NCBI GenBank assembly: GCA_944386805.1
Contig: CALXCO010000013.1
Span: forward strand, 1-64,000
DNA length: 64,000 bases
Origin: an uncultured Clostridia bacterium
GTDB lineage: Bacteria > Bacillota > Clostridia > Oscillospirales > Ruminococcaceae
Reading direction: 5' to 3'
In this document: in pieces, positions 33,706 through 43,512 of the stretch
Position numbering within the stretch: the first letter of the stretch is position 1
How the letters are laid out: every line of letters begins with the position of its first letter
Notes under the pieces: model-generated
Told to the model about the DNA's origin: nothing
Database searches by the model: none
The model's input: the letters and a program-made list of their open reading frames with translations, nothing else
Made by a program: the position numbers and the translations under genes

Positions 33706-33747
33706 AGCCCGGCCGGTACTGCAATCTGCTGCAATACCGGCCGGGCT
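33706..33747. terminator. Bidirectional terminator between NIF3 and hprK
   Basis: A perfect 13-bp stem AGCCCGGCCGGTA / TACCGGCCGGGCT with a TGCA/TGCA inner pair; T-rich sequence follows on both strands. Confidence 0.88.
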
Positions 33748-33758
33748 TGATTTTGCGT

Positions 33759-34730
33759 TTAAAAATCCCAGTCGTTGTCTTCCATTTCATCATCATTGCC
33801 AATCGTGTCAACCGGCATACCGAGCTTTTGCAGCAGTTCTTTTGCCGCATTGTAGCCCATCTTTTTCTGACGGTTGTTCATGGCTGCGACTTCAATAATG
33901 ATTGCCAGGTTACGTCCGGGTTTAACCGGAATGGTCAATGCGGGAATCCGAATTCCAAGCATTTCCGTATACTCGTTTTCCATTCCCATCCGGTCATAGA
34001 CCTTTTCAGGGTTCCACTGTTCCAGATGGACCAGCATGTCAATCTTTTCATTGGTTTTGACCGAACCCATACCAAACAGACGTCTGGCATTGATAATACC
34101 GACGCCGCGCAGTTCCATAAAGTGGCGGATATTGTCCGGTGACGTACCGACCAGCCGCTTGTTGGAAATCTTACGGATTTCAACCGCATCATCTGCAATC
34201 AGACGATGGCCTCTCTTGACCAGCTCCATTGCACATTCACTCTTGCCGACGCCGGAGTCACCGGTAATCATGATACCTTCGCCGTAAACCTCGACCAGAA
34301 CGCCATGCCGGGTAATACGAGGCGCCAGCTCAACATTCAGAAAGCTGATCATCGATACTGTCAGGTTGGTGGTCGTCTCCTCGGTGGTCAGCAACGGGAC
34401 GTGATATTTTTCCGCCGCCTCCCGCAGTTCCGGCAGGACCTCAAGCCCACGCGTTACGATAACCATCGGGACATGATACGCGCAAAGCTTGTCCATCCGT
34501 TCCCGGAGAACATCTTTGGGCAGATCGAGCAGGAAAGCATTTTCCATCTTTCCAAGGATCTGGATTCTTTCGCTGTCGAAATACTCGTAAAATCCGTTGA
34601 TAAACAGTCCCGGACGATTGACATCGTGCGAGGAGATTTTAATGTTTGCGGGATCATCGGGGGTATACACCGTTTCAAGTGAAAATTCCCGGATAATCTT
34701 TGCGAGCGTTACACTGTACTGGGTTGCCAA
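33759..34730 (-). CDS. hprK: HPr kinase/phosphorylase
   Basis: A 323-residue HprK with the N-terminal domain (1-130) and a C-terminal kinase domain holding P-loop GDSGVGKS (157-164), the ECAMELVKRGHRLIADD capping block and the signature MELRGVGIINARRLFG. It phosphorylates Ser46 of HPr when glycolytic intermediates are high and so drives carbon catabolite repression. The start is a TTG with GGTGA about six bases before; no ATG fits. Its target HPr and PTS genes are not in the window. Confidence 0.96.
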   Translation of the reverse strand: MATQYSVTLAKIIREFSLETVYTPDDPANIKISSHDVNRPGLFINGFYEYFDSERIQILGKMENAFLLDLPKDVLRERMDKLCAYHVPMVIVTRGLEVLPELREAAEKYHVPLLTTEETTTNLTVSMISFLNVELAPRITRHGVLVEVYGEGIMITGDSGVGKSECAMELVKRGHRLIADDAVEIRKISNKRLVGTSPDNIRHFMELRGVGIINARRLFGMGSVKTNEKIDMLVHLEQWNPEKVYDRMGMENEYTEMLGIRIPALTIPVKPGRNLAIIIEVAAMNNRQKKMGYNAAKELLQKLGMPVDTIGNDDEMEDNDWDF

Positions 34731-34835
34731 ACCAAGTCACCGTTCCCTTCCGTGACGGAAAACCGTCCATCTGATCAGTAGTCTTTTTACCCTTTGCCCC
34801 AAATAACGGGCGTATTCATTCGGTCCAGTGTATTT

Positions 34836-34865
34836 ATTATACAACATCCCGATAAGAAGTTGCAA
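34836..34865 (-). promoter_or_regulatory. Promoter of hprK
   Basis: TTGCAA, 18 bases, TATAAT on the minus strand; a leader of about 100 bases follows, with no known riboswitch seen. Confidence 0.65.
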
Positions 34866-34931
34866 CCATTTCCAACCAAAAAAATCCTTTTCACGACTGC
34901 TGATTATGTAGAAAAAAAGTCGTTTTTTTTG

Positions 34932-35162
34932 TCAGGTAATATTTTCTTTTCTCCTTCGGCCCTGAATCCGCCGGGACAGCGCCGCCGCCTTTTCTCGGCG
35001 CAGACGGGTCATGCAGGTATCGACGGTCAACTGTCCGTCATCGGAATACACCAGCACATCACCCTCTGCCGCACCGTCAGGAAATATCTCCAGAACAACC
35101 TGCCGTCCGTCCTCATCTTCACAGACAGCCTTTCCTTCCTCAATCCGGTCGATGATCAGCAT
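34932..35162 (-). CDS. DUF3006 family small protein
   Basis: A 76-residue protein starting LIIDRIEEGKAVCEDEDG, the typical DUF3006 opening, with a small beta-barrel-like body and an Arg/Lys-rich tail. Function is unknown. Its place 14 bases after a ComEC-like metallo-beta-lactamase gene is the usual family context. An A7-GTCG-T8 stretch at 34913-34931 just past its stop may be a weak terminator. Confidence 0.85.
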   Translation of the reverse strand: MLIIDRIEEGKAVCEDEDGRQVVLEIFPDGAAEGDVLVYSDDGQLTVDTCMTRLRREKAAALSRRIQGRRRKENIT

Positions 35163-35176
35163 GTTCAGTCCTCCTG

Positions 35177-36394
35177 TTATCCGGCCTTTTCGGTCGAAAC
35201 CGTCAGTTTATGCCCATCCGACGCCGCAACAATACTTCCCTGCAAATCGGTTCGGTAAATCTCCACACCAGCCGCTTGCAGCCGTTCGACTGTCTCCAGA
35301 TGAGGATGACCATAGTCGTTACCTTCTCCGCAGCTGATGACCGCAATCGAAGGAGAAACGGCGTCGAGAAACGCCTGTGAAGTCGAAGTAGAGGAGCCGT
35401 GGTGCCCAACACCCAGCAAATCAGCCGAAACTTTGGCACCGGATGCGAGCAGGTCTTCTTCGGCATCGGCCTCCTGGTCACCGGTCAGCAAAAAGCTGGT
35501 CTGACCATAATCAAACCGCATAACCAGCGATTCATCGTTCAGGTCATCATAATCCTGTACCGGACCGAGTACCGTCAGCGTCCCACCGCAAATATCCCAG
35601 CTGTCTCCAGGATAGGCGTACACCATTTCAGTCCCGGTCTGCTCTGCCGCATCCAGTACCGAAAGATAGGTTTTAGTCGTCGGAATCAGGCTGTCGGGCA
35701 AATCAGGCATCAGCAGCTTTCCAACCGTCATACCTTCCATCACGGTATCCATTCCGCCGATATGGTCAGAATGGGGGTGGGTGCCAATTGCCATTGTCAG
35801 TTCATCAATGCCGGCATCTGCCAGATACCCCAGCACTGTTTCACCCTGATTGTTCTCACCGGCATCGATCAGCACACTTTCCTTCCCACCTTCAATCAGG
35901 ATGGATTCTCCCTGACCGACATCGATAAAGTGAACCCGGACCTGCTGTCCGACTGGTGGGTCGAGCACCAGATCTTCATCGGTAGAACTGCTGCCCAGCT
36001 GCTGACCGACCTGGCTGGCCATCTCACTGACCGACTGGAAAGCGCTCATAAAGCTGTTTTTCAAGTCAGCCAGGCTTTCCTGCCAGCCCATCTGTCCAAA
36101 CCCATTGAACAAAACAATGATCAGATAAGAACTGACCAGTATCGCACCGGCAAAAATAAATGCCCAGTTATACCCTTTTTTTCTACTGCGGGATTTCCCC
36201 TTTGTACTGCTTTTCCGGCTCACGCTGCCGCCTCCTTTTCCAGAAGATGAAGACTTTGAACCAGCGGTTCGGGAACCGATTGGTTTTGTTTTTCCGTTGA
36301 TCCGCTCGGCGTACTGTACGGTCTTCTTAGAACCGGATTTGCTGCTTTTGGAAGCGGAAGAACCGTTTTTCTTGTTTGCTGCCAAAGCGATCAC
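35177..36394 (-). CDS. ComEC-like metallo-beta-lactamase fold protein
   Basis: A 405-residue protein: a Lys/Ser/Gly-rich N-terminus (1-70), one membrane helix (about 75-97), and an extracytoplasmic MBL domain with VHFIDVGQGES, the metal motif GTHPHSDHIGG, TGDQEADAE and LGVGHHGS. This matches the C-terminal nuclease domain of ComEC, here without the DNA channel. A DNA or phosphodiester substrate is inferred. The GTG at 36394 overlaps the TGA of ygiQ (GTGA), but GGAAAGG is nearly touching it; a TTG three codons later is better spaced. Either start is possible. Confidence 0.88.
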   Translation of the reverse strand: MIALAANKKNGSSASKSSKSGSKKTVQYAERINGKTKPIGSRTAGSKSSSSGKGGGSVSRKSSTKGKSRSRKKGYNWAFIFAGAILVSSYLIIVLFNGFGQMGWQESLADLKNSFMSAFQSVSEMASQVGQQLGSSSTDEDLVLDPPVGQQVRVHFIDVGQGESILIEGGKESVLIDAGENNQGETVLGYLADAGIDELTMAIGTHPHSDHIGGMDTVMEGMTVGKLLMPDLPDSLIPTTKTYLSVLDAAEQTGTEMVYAYPGDSWDICGGTLTVLGPVQDYDDLNDESLVMRFDYGQTSFLLTGDQEADAEEDLLASGAKVSADLLGVGHHGSSTSTSQAFLDAVSPSIAVISCGEGNDYGHPHLETVERLQAAGVEIYRTDLQGSIVAASDGHKLTVSTEKAG

Positions 36395-38343
36395 CCTTTC
36401 CGGTGATGGGACGGTTTGCCACGTCGGTTATTATTTTTGCTGCCTGGATGGGAGGCTGCTGTTGTCGAACGGTTGCCTGAACGGGCAACCGGGCGGTTGT
36501 CTTTTCCGCCTTTTTTCGGAGCAGTGGTATTCGCATGCGGCTCTTCACGGAGCGGCGGAACCAGGCAGTTCGGCCCGGTTCCGATCAAATCGGTACGGCC
36601 TGCCATTTTCAGTCCCTTTACCACCAGCCGGTGATTCTGGGGCAGGAAATATTGCAGCAGTGCCCGCTGCATCGCCTTTTCCTCCTTGGTACGGGGAACA
36701 AACACCGGCTCCATTGTGTAGGGATTCATCCCGGTATAAAACATACAGGTCGAGACAGTGCCCGGCGTGGGATAAAAGTCCTGTACCTGTTCCGGGTGCA
36801 TTCCATGTTCTTTCAGGAAAAGGGAGAGTTCCACCGCATCCCGTAAAGTGCTGCCCGGATGCGAGGACATCAGATAGGGAACAAGGTACTGCTTTTTCCC
36901 AATCCGTTTGGTCTCCTCATAAAACATCGACGCAAACTTTCTGTAGACGTCGATATGCGGCTTGCCCATACAGTCCAGAACATGGTCGCTGCAATGCTCC
37001 GGCGCAACCTTCAGCTGACCGGAAACATGATAGGCAACCAGTTCTTTCAAAAATCCGTCGTCCTTGCCTGCCAGCATATAGTCATACCGGATACCCGAAC
37101 GGATAAACACCTTCTTGACACCGGGAATCTGACGAATCTGCCGCAGCATATCGAGGTATTCGGAATGGTCGACCTCCAGTGCCGGGCAGGGAGTCGGTGC
37201 AAGACATTTTTTGCCGCCTTTGCAAAGACCGCTGGTCAGCTGTTTTGTACAGGATGGACGGCGGAAGTTGGCGGTCGGTCCGCCGACATCATGGATGTAT
37301 CCTTTAAATCCGGGCAGTGTTGTCAGCAATCTGGCTTCCTTCAACACTGATTCCACACTCCGCACCGCAATCCGGCGCCCCTGATGGAAAGCAATCGAGC
37401 AGAAGTTGCAGGCACCAAAGCAGCCCCTGTTATGGGCAATCGAGAACTCAACCTCCTGCAATCCCGGAACACCGCCCTCATCCTGATAGGACGGATGCCA
37501 GGTGCGCATATACGGCAGGTCATACACCCGGTCAAGTTCTTCGGTCGTCAGCATCCGCATCGGCGGATTCTGCACCAGCATTTTATCACCGTGGCGCTGG
37601 ACGACGGTTTTACCGGTTACTTCATCCTGATTATCCATCTGGATACGGGTTGCCTTGCAATAGTTTTTCTTATCACGGGAGACGATCTCAAAATCGGGGC
37701 ACTGTGCGGCTCCCCACGGGGTATCCTCCGGGTCACAGAGGTAACAGGTTCCCCGGATATCCCGCATCTGATGGATATCCTCACCGGCTGCCAGACGGTG
37801 GACAATCTCGACCGTTTGCAGCTCGCCCATGCCAAAGCTGAGCAGGTCTGCCTGCGCATCCACCAGAATACTCGGATGCACCGAATCATCCCAATAATCA
37901 TAATGGGCAAACCGCCGCAGAGACGCCTCCAGACCACCGATGACAATCGGCATATCCGGGCCGTAAATCCGCCGGATTGCCTTTGAATAGACGGTCAAAG
38001 CCCGGTCGGGACGCTTGCCCGGCTTTCCGCCGGCTGTATAGGCGTCATAATTTCGCCGGGTGAGGGATACTGAATAATGGGCAACCATTGAGTCAATATT
38101 GCCCGAATTGATCATAAACCCGTACTTAGGACGTCCCAGCCGGGTATAGTCATGATCACTCTTCCAGTCGGGCTGTGCGATGATGCCGACCGAAAAGCCT
38201 TCTGCCTCAATCACACGGGAGATAATCGCCGTACCAAAACTGGGATGATCGACATAAGCATCTCCAGTAATCAGGATAAAATCCAGCTGGGACAGTCCGG
38301 CCGCGTTCATCTCATCACGGGTAGTAGGTAAAAAACCGTGCAT
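36391..38343 (-). CDS. YgiQ family radical SAM protein
   Basis: A 650-residue UPF0313/YgiQ protein. The N-terminal cobalamin-binding-like part contains HGFLPTTRDEM and ITGDAYVDHPSFG; the radical SAM triad is NRGCFGACNFCSI; a Cys-rich GKKCLAPTPCPALE insert follows, and the tail is Lys/Arg-rich and disordered. The reaction is not known. GGAGAG stands just before the ATG at 38343, whereas the frame back to 38379 has none. It is the fifth gene of the tepA-ftsK operon, 36 bases after ftsK. Confidence 0.92.
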   Translation of the reverse strand: MHGFLPTTRDEMNAAGLSQLDFILITGDAYVDHPSFGTAIISRVIEAEGFSVGIIAQPDWKSDHDYTRLGRPKYGFMINSGNIDSMVAHYSVSLTRRNYDAYTAGGKPGKRPDRALTVYSKAIRRIYGPDMPIVIGGLEASLRRFAHYDYWDDSVHPSILVDAQADLLSFGMGELQTVEIVHRLAAGEDIHQMRDIRGTCYLCDPEDTPWGAAQCPDFEIVSRDKKNYCKATRIQMDNQDEVTGKTVVQRHGDKMLVQNPPMRMLTTEELDRVYDLPYMRTWHPSYQDEGGVPGLQEVEFSIAHNRGCFGACNFCSIAFHQGRRIAVRSVESVLKEARLLTTLPGFKGYIHDVGGPTANFRRPSCTKQLTSGLCKGGKKCLAPTPCPALEVDHSEYLDMLRQIRQIPGVKKVFIRSGIRYDYMLAGKDDGFLKELVAYHVSGQLKVAPEHCSDHVLDCMGKPHIDVYRKFASMFYEETKRIGKKQYLVPYLMSSHPGSTLRDAVELSLFLKEHGMHPEQVQDFYPTPGTVSTCMFYTGMNPYTMEPVFVPRTKEEKAMQRALLQYFLPQNHRLVVKGLKMAGRTDLIGTGPNCLVPPLREEPHANTTAPKKGGKDNRPVARSGNRSTTAASHPGSKNNNRRGKPSHHRKG

Positions 38344-38379
38344 ATCTCTCCTAACCTTTCTTCCGGGGTCAAAACCCAT

Positions 38380-41300
38380 TTACGGGTTTTCCATTCTTTC
38401 TTTGATTTCCTGCCACTGGGAACGGGTTATCAGCAGCTCACGCGGCTTGGAACCGTCCTGCGGGCCGACAATTCCTCTATCCTCCAGCTCGTCCATCAGA
38501 CGGGCAGCACGGGCATATCCGACCTTGAGACGGCGCTGCAAATAAGACGTCGACGCCTGTCCGGCATCCAGAATAACGTCCACTGCCTCCATAATCAGCG
38601 GGTCAGAATCGCCGTCAGAAGACGATTCTCCGGCGCCCTTGCCTTTTTTACCGCCCGACTCGGCAGCCGCGCGCTGTTCCATCTCTTCGATAATCCGCGC
38701 GTCGTACTTCACCTCAGTCGCCTGATTCTCCTTGATAAAACGGACAACATCCTCGACTTCTTCATCGCTGACATAACATCCCTGTACACGGGTCGGCTTT
38801 TTCCCGACCGGCGCATACAGCATATCGCCATGTCCGAGCAGTTTCTCTGCTCCGCTGGTATCGATGATGGTACGGGAGTCAATCTGAGACGATACCGTCA
38901 GCGCAATACGGGACGGGATGTTGGCTTTAATCAGACCGGTAACGACGTCAACCGACGGACGCTGTGTCGCAACAATCAGGTTGATACCAGCTGCACGGCC
39001 CATCTGTGCGATACGGCAGATGGCGTCCTCCACCTCATTCGGCGCAGCCATCATCAGGTCGGACAACTCGTCGATGACAACAACGATATACGGCATATGT
39101 TCCAACGGCTGAGCCATTTCCTCACCGCTGGCTGCCCGTTCTGCAAGACGGTTATATCCCTTGATGTCACGGACTGCGTGTTCACTGAAAGTCGCGTACC
39201 GCTTGAGCATCTCGTTGACCGCCCATCCCAACGCACCAGATGCCTTGCGGGCATCGGTGACAACCGGGACCAGCAGATGGGGAATGCCGTTGTAGATGAC
39301 CATTTCAACCATCTTGGGGTCCACCATAATCAGCCGCAGATCTTTCGGAGAAAACCGGTAAAGCAGGCTGATGATAATCGAGTTGACACAAACTGATTTA
39401 CCGGAACCGGTTGTACCGGCAATCAGCATATGCGGCATTGCCGCAATATCGCCGATGGTAATCTGACCGGCAATATCCCGGCCAAACGCGGCCGGCAATG
39501 CGCCACGGGCATTGCGGAATTCATCCGAATCAATGACCTCCCGGATGGTAACGGTATCGGTCACCCGGTTGGGGACCTCAATACCGACCGCCGGTTTGTT
39601 GGGAATCGGTGCTTCAATACGAACGCCCGCAGTTGCAAGGTTCAGCGCAATATCGTCAGCAAGGCCGGTAATTTTACTGATTTTGACACCGGTTGACGGC
39701 TGGAGCTCATACCGGGTAACGGTAGGACCACGGGTAATATCAACAATCCGGGTCTGGACGCCAAAAGATTTGAGCGTCTCGACCAGTTTGGACGCGTTCA
39801 GCTTGAGTTCTTCGCTGACATCCGCATTGCTGGTGTTCTTGGGCAGTTTCAACAGGCTGACCGGCGGCAACCGGTATTCCTGCTGTACTGGCGGCTCCTC
39901 AACAGCAGCCGGTGCGACAGGCGCCGAAGGTGTGTCGACAGGCTGCGGCTGAGCTTCCGTCTGCACCGGCTGTTCAGGCTGAACAGCCGGCTGATCGGCC
40001 TGTGTCCTGCGGACATCACTGAGGGCACTGTCCATCCGCTGTTTCAGCACATCTCCCTGATCGAGATCAAACGGGAGATCATCCGGAATTTCCGGCTGAG
40101 GCGGCTCCGGCTGGCTTTCCAACAGTTCGGCGATGGTTTCGCCCACCCCTTCCGGATTGGCGGAAGAGAGCTTGACCGGTTCTGCTTCAGGCTGAGATGC
40201 GACAGGTGCAGAAGCTGCCGAAACAGATGTTTCGGTAAACACCGGTTCATCAATAGTCGGCTCTGCCTTTTCCACCGGCTGTACCGGCTTGTCCTCACCG
40301 GCAGCAGGCTTTTTCTTGAATGCCGCAATAATCGCGTCAAGAGACGGCTCATCTGCGGCAGGTTTGTCCGTATCCCAACCATCGACAGAACCTTTTGTTT
40401 CAGTTTCTGCCTTTTCAGGCTCCGAAACAGGTTGAGATACATCCGGCGCAGAGCCATTTGTCTCACCGGAATGGTTGCGAATCCGGTTGAGTGCTTCTTC
40501 CAGTCCCTGTGCCGAACTCTCCTTCTTTTCCTGTACGGCAGCGGCTTTTTTATCTGCACGGCGGCGCTCCTTCTGCGCCGCTTCCTGTGCGTCTTCGTCC
40601 GACATTGCCACATCGATGTTGAACCGGCTTTCATACCGTCTGCCCGCCTGTTCAGCAATAATCGCCTGGCGTTTTCTTTCCTCAAGCCGTGCAGCGCGTT
40701 CATCCTCATGATCGGCGAGCTGTTCTTCCATCATTTGCTCGCGGGCTTCCCGACGGGCACGGCGGACCTCCTGATTATCCTCATAGGTTTCCTTCAGCCG
40801 GCGCATCGGTCCGCGAATCGAATCAATCACTTCCAGCAGCGTCGCACCCGTTACCGCCATCACTAGGATGAACAGCAGCAGGATATGTACGATCAGACTG
40901 CCGGTATTTCCAAGCACCTTCATCAGCGGCCAGGCCGTCAGACCGGCCATCAGTCCGCCACTGCTCAGTTGGGTTCCATTGAGATACAATTGCAGCACCC
41001 GGTCAAAGAAATTTTCTCCTGCCGGATAGCCGTAAAAGAACTGACTCAGTCCACACAGCAAAACCATCAATACAACCAGTTCCCACACCCGCAGATGTAT
41101 CTCAGCATGACTCTTTTCCAGCGCAATCATCAGCGACACTGCGATACAAACCGGACCGACAACATAGCTGATCGGGCCAAAAATTCCACGCATGACCTGA
41201 TGAATCGCACCCCAGAGCATCGGTCCATTGAACAGTGCGAACAGCGTCAGCAATATTCCCAGTGCAAACAGGATGACCGCAAAAAGCTGGTTGCTTCTGC

Positions 41301-41445
41301 GGAGCTGACTGTCATTTCCCGCTCCTGAACGGGCAGAACTTTTTTTGGCAGAACCGGAAGAACGGGTCGATTTTTTACCGCTGTTTTTTTTAGCGGTTTC
41401 TTTTTTCCCCGACTTGGAATTCCCGGAGGAAGATGAAGCTGCCAT
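38380..41445 (-). CDS. ftsK: FtsK/SpoIIIE DNA translocase
   Basis: A 1021-residue DNA pump. Order: Ser/Lys-rich start, four transmembrane helices (about 55-220), a long Glu/Pro/Gln-rich linker (about 225-530), then the motor with Walker A AGTTGSGKSVCVN, Walker B VVVIDELSDL, and a C-terminal gamma winged-helix (RRLKVGYARAARLMDELE) that reads KOPS/SRS sites. It moves chromosomal DNA through the septum or into the forespore. The linker is longer than in B. subtilis SpoIIIE (about 790 residues in all). I use the ATG at 41445; a GTG three codons earlier is also open. Operon order tepA-ylzJ-(uppP)-ftsK echoes that of B. subtilis. Confidence 0.97.
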   Translation of the reverse strand: MAASSSSGNSKSGKKETAKKNSGKKSTRSSGSAKKSSARSGAGNDSQLRRSNQLFAVILFALGILLTLFALFNGPMLWGAIHQVMRGIFGPISYVVGPVCIAVSLMIALEKSHAEIHLRVWELVVLMVLLCGLSQFFYGYPAGENFFDRVLQLYLNGTQLSSGGLMAGLTAWPLMKVLGNTGSLIVHILLLFILVMAVTGATLLEVIDSIRGPMRRLKETYEDNQEVRRARREAREQMMEEQLADHEDERAARLEERKRQAIIAEQAGRRYESRFNIDVAMSDEDAQEAAQKERRRADKKAAAVQEKKESSAQGLEEALNRIRNHSGETNGSAPDVSQPVSEPEKAETETKGSVDGWDTDKPAADEPSLDAIIAAFKKKPAAGEDKPVQPVEKAEPTIDEPVFTETSVSAASAPVASQPEAEPVKLSSANPEGVGETIAELLESQPEPPQPEIPDDLPFDLDQGDVLKQRMDSALSDVRRTQADQPAVQPEQPVQTEAQPQPVDTPSAPVAPAAVEEPPVQQEYRLPPVSLLKLPKNTSNADVSEELKLNASKLVETLKSFGVQTRIVDITRGPTVTRYELQPSTGVKISKITGLADDIALNLATAGVRIEAPIPNKPAVGIEVPNRVTDTVTIREVIDSDEFRNARGALPAAFGRDIAGQITIGDIAAMPHMLIAGTTGSGKSVCVNSIIISLLYRFSPKDLRLIMVDPKMVEMVIYNGIPHLLVPVVTDARKASGALGWAVNEMLKRYATFSEHAVRDIKGYNRLAERAASGEEMAQPLEHMPYIVVVIDELSDLMMAAPNEVEDAICRIAQMGRAAGINLIVATQRPSVDVVTGLIKANIPSRIALTVSSQIDSRTIIDTSGAEKLLGHGDMLYAPVGKKPTRVQGCYVSDEEVEDVVRFIKENQATEVKYDARIIEEMEQRAAAESGGKKGKGAGESSSDGDSDPLIMEAVDVILDAGQASTSYLQRRLKVGYARAARLMDELEDRGIVGPQDGSKPRELLITRSQWQEIKERMENP

Positions 41446-41474
41446 TGTTTTCACACCCTTTCCAAACCCTGTTT

Positions 41475-42347
41475 TCAGCCTGCGAGATAGCTGACAATAT
41501 TCATTCCGACAATCCGTTCAAAGATGCCGATGCCACAGACTACAACACCCAAAATCGCCGTATACCAGACAAAAATGCCAAACTTGTCGCTGCGGGAGAT
41601 ATAACGGACCATCTTAATCGCCAGCAGCCCGACAACAGCCGCAACCACCATGCCGACCAGCACCGGTCCCACCCCGGTCGCAAAGTCCGCAGGCGTCGCA
41701 TCCATCAGTTCCATCAGAGAACTGGCCAGAATGACCGGGATGCCGAGAATAAACGAATACTGAACCGCCGTTTCCCGGTTAAACCCGGAGATCATTCCGC
41801 CAGAGATGGTGGAGCCACTGCGAGACACACCGGGCAGCGGCGCAATTGCCTGAAAAACACCGACAGTGAGTGCATCTTTCGGGGTAATATCGCCGGGACC
41901 TTTGGTACGTTTTCCGGTATGGTCACCGAGATACAGCATAATTGCCGTTACCAGGAAAAAGATACCTTCCCAAACGATATCACTGTCGGTCGAAAAGCTT
42001 TCATAAAAGTCCTTCAGCACAACAACAAACAGCAGCGGCACACAGGAAAGCATCAGCATAATCAGCATATTCCGGTATTCACTGCGATTTTTCCAGCTGA
42101 ATTTCCCGCGCACAATATCCCAGATCATCGAGAAAAATTCCAGAATCAACTGCCAGATGGTATGCCGGAATGCGATAAATACCGCAATCAGCGTGCCCAA
42201 ATGGAGCATCAGCGAAAAGAAAATGCCGGTGTCTCCACTTGAGCCGGTGAAATGCTGAAACAACGACAGGTGTCCCGAACTGGACACCGGAAGAAATTCT
42301 GTCAGTCCCTGCAGGATTCCCTGCAATACCGCTTCTAAATACGTCAT
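41475..42347 (-). CDS. uppP: Undecaprenyl-diphosphatase UppP
   Basis: A 290-residue membrane phosphatase (BacA type) with about eight helices and the two signature blocks GLTEFLPVSSSGHLSL (about 14-29) and GVSRSGSTISGG. It recycles undecaprenyl diphosphate to the lipid carrier used for peptidoglycan, and its overproduction is known to give bacitracin resistance in other bacteria. It is inserted between ylzJ and ftsK relative to the B. subtilis order. Confidence 0.97.
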   Translation of the reverse strand: MTYLEAVLQGILQGLTEFLPVSSSGHLSLFQHFTGSSGDTGIFFSLMLHLGTLIAVFIAFRHTIWQLILEFFSMIWDIVRGKFSWKNRSEYRNMLIMLMLSCVPLLFVVVLKDFYESFSTDSDIVWEGIFFLVTAIMLYLGDHTGKRTKGPGDITPKDALTVGVFQAIAPLPGVSRSGSTISGGMISGFNRETAVQYSFILGIPVILASSLMELMDATPADFATGVGPVLVGMVVAAVVGLLAIKMVRYISRSDKFGIFVWYTAILGVVVCGIGIFERIVGMNIVSYLAG

Positions 42348-42393
42348 ATTCTGTCTCCTTTAAAAAATGTCATGCCCGTTGATGTCCGGAGCA

Positions 42394-42603
42394 TCAATAC
42401 TGCGGGTGATAATTCTGTCCCGGCTGCAAAGCCGGGTCAAGATAATCGCGCGGGTCGGTAGAAATCAGCCGCCGAAGCCGCCAGCCGTCTCCTTCCCGCA
42501 CACATTCTGCCATCCTGCCGCTTTGCTCTCTGAACAGCCGGGTTTCCGGCGCAGGCTGCCAGAAGCCCGCCTCATTCAGATCGATCACTGTCAATGGCGG
42601 CAT
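42394..42603 (-). CDS. ylzJ: YlzJ-like small protein
   Basis: A 69-residue protein whose C-terminal [20 protein letters not shown] strongly matches YlzJ, a small family of unknown function found between tepA and spoIIIE in Bacillus. Here it occupies the same position. GGGGGTG lies seven bases before the ATG, and its start overlaps the tepA end by 13 bases, so it is translationally coupled. Confidence 0.88.
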   Translation of the reverse strand: MPPLTVIDLNEAGFWQPAPETRLFREQSGRMAECVREGDGWRLRRLISTDPRDYLDPALQPGQNYHPQY

Positions 42604-43430
42604 GATGTGTCACCCCCATCTTTTTTCTTTTGTGTTTTGGTGTCGGATTTTTTATCCTTTTTCTCCTCTTCCTCGTCAATCATCCGGTACAGGCATTCAA
42701 TCGCATCCGACAAACCGCCCAGATGATCAATCAGTCCCAGAGAAACGGCCTCTTCCCCATCAATTGAGGTTCCCACATCCATTGCAAGTTCACCGGTCGC
42801 CATCATCAGCCGGACAAACTCTTCCCGGCTGATACGGGAATTTTCGGTGACGAACCGTGTAATCCGGTCCTGCATCTTCTCAAAATAAGAAAAGCTCTGC
42901 GGCACGCCCAGCACCAGACCATTCATCCGTACCGGATGAATGGTCATCGTTGCGCTGGGCACGATGAAACTTTCTCTGGCCGATACCGCCAGCGGCACAC
43001 CAATCGAATGACCGCCGCCCAGTACAATCGAAACCGTCGGCTTTTTCATTCCGGCGATCAGTTCGGCAATTGCAAGACCTGCTTCCACGTCGCCGCCAAC
43101 TGTATTAAGCAAAATCAAAAGTCCTTTGATTTCCTCGCTCTCTTCGATAGCGGCCAGCTGCGGAATCACATGTTCATATTTGGTTGTTTTATTCTGAGGC
43201 GGCAGGATATAATGTCCCTCGATCTGTCCGATTACCGTCAGGCAATGAATCAGATGCCGGGAACCGGTCAATACCGCTCCCATATCTTTTACACTGTTTT
43301 CCGGAATACCGTCAATCATTTCCTGATCTGAATCAGCTGAAGACGGGTCATTTTCCTTTGCCATCAGCGAACTGGTCTGAGCCGCTGACGGATTTTCCGC
43401 ATTGCATGCGCATTTTTTCTGATGATTCAT
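42591..43430 (-). CDS. tepA: TepA-like ClpP-fold protease
   Basis: A 279-residue ClpP/crotonase-fold protein. A Cys-containing and disordered N-terminus (1-70) leads into [14 protein letters not shown] and the nucleophile block [13 protein letters not shown], then [10 protein letters not shown]. TepA of B. subtilis degrades spore-related proteins and was first described as aiding protein export. The ATG at 43430 has AGGAGG seven bases before it; the frame extending to 43553 enters the DnaA-box region and has no RBS. It is the first gene of the operon. Confidence 0.9.
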   Translation of the reverse strand: MNHQKKCACNAENPSAAQTSSLMAKENDPSSADSDQEMIDGIPENSVKDMGAVLTGSRHLIHCLTVIGQIEGHYILPPQNKTTKYEHVIPQLAAIEESEEIKGLLILLNTVGGDVEAGLAIAELIAGMKKPTVSIVLGGGHSIGVPLAVSARESFIVPSATMTIHPVRMNGLVLGVPQSFSYFEKMQDRITRFVTENSRISREEFVRLMMATGELAMDVGTSIDGEEAVSLGLIDHLGGLSDAIECLYRMIDEEEEKKDKKSDTKTQKKKDGGDTSCRH

Positions 43431-43512
43431 CTGCAAACCTCCTGCATATACAATATATGAAAAAGTCTGCGCAAAAATCATCCGTTCATACATCCCAATG
43501 CTAAACCGTGGG

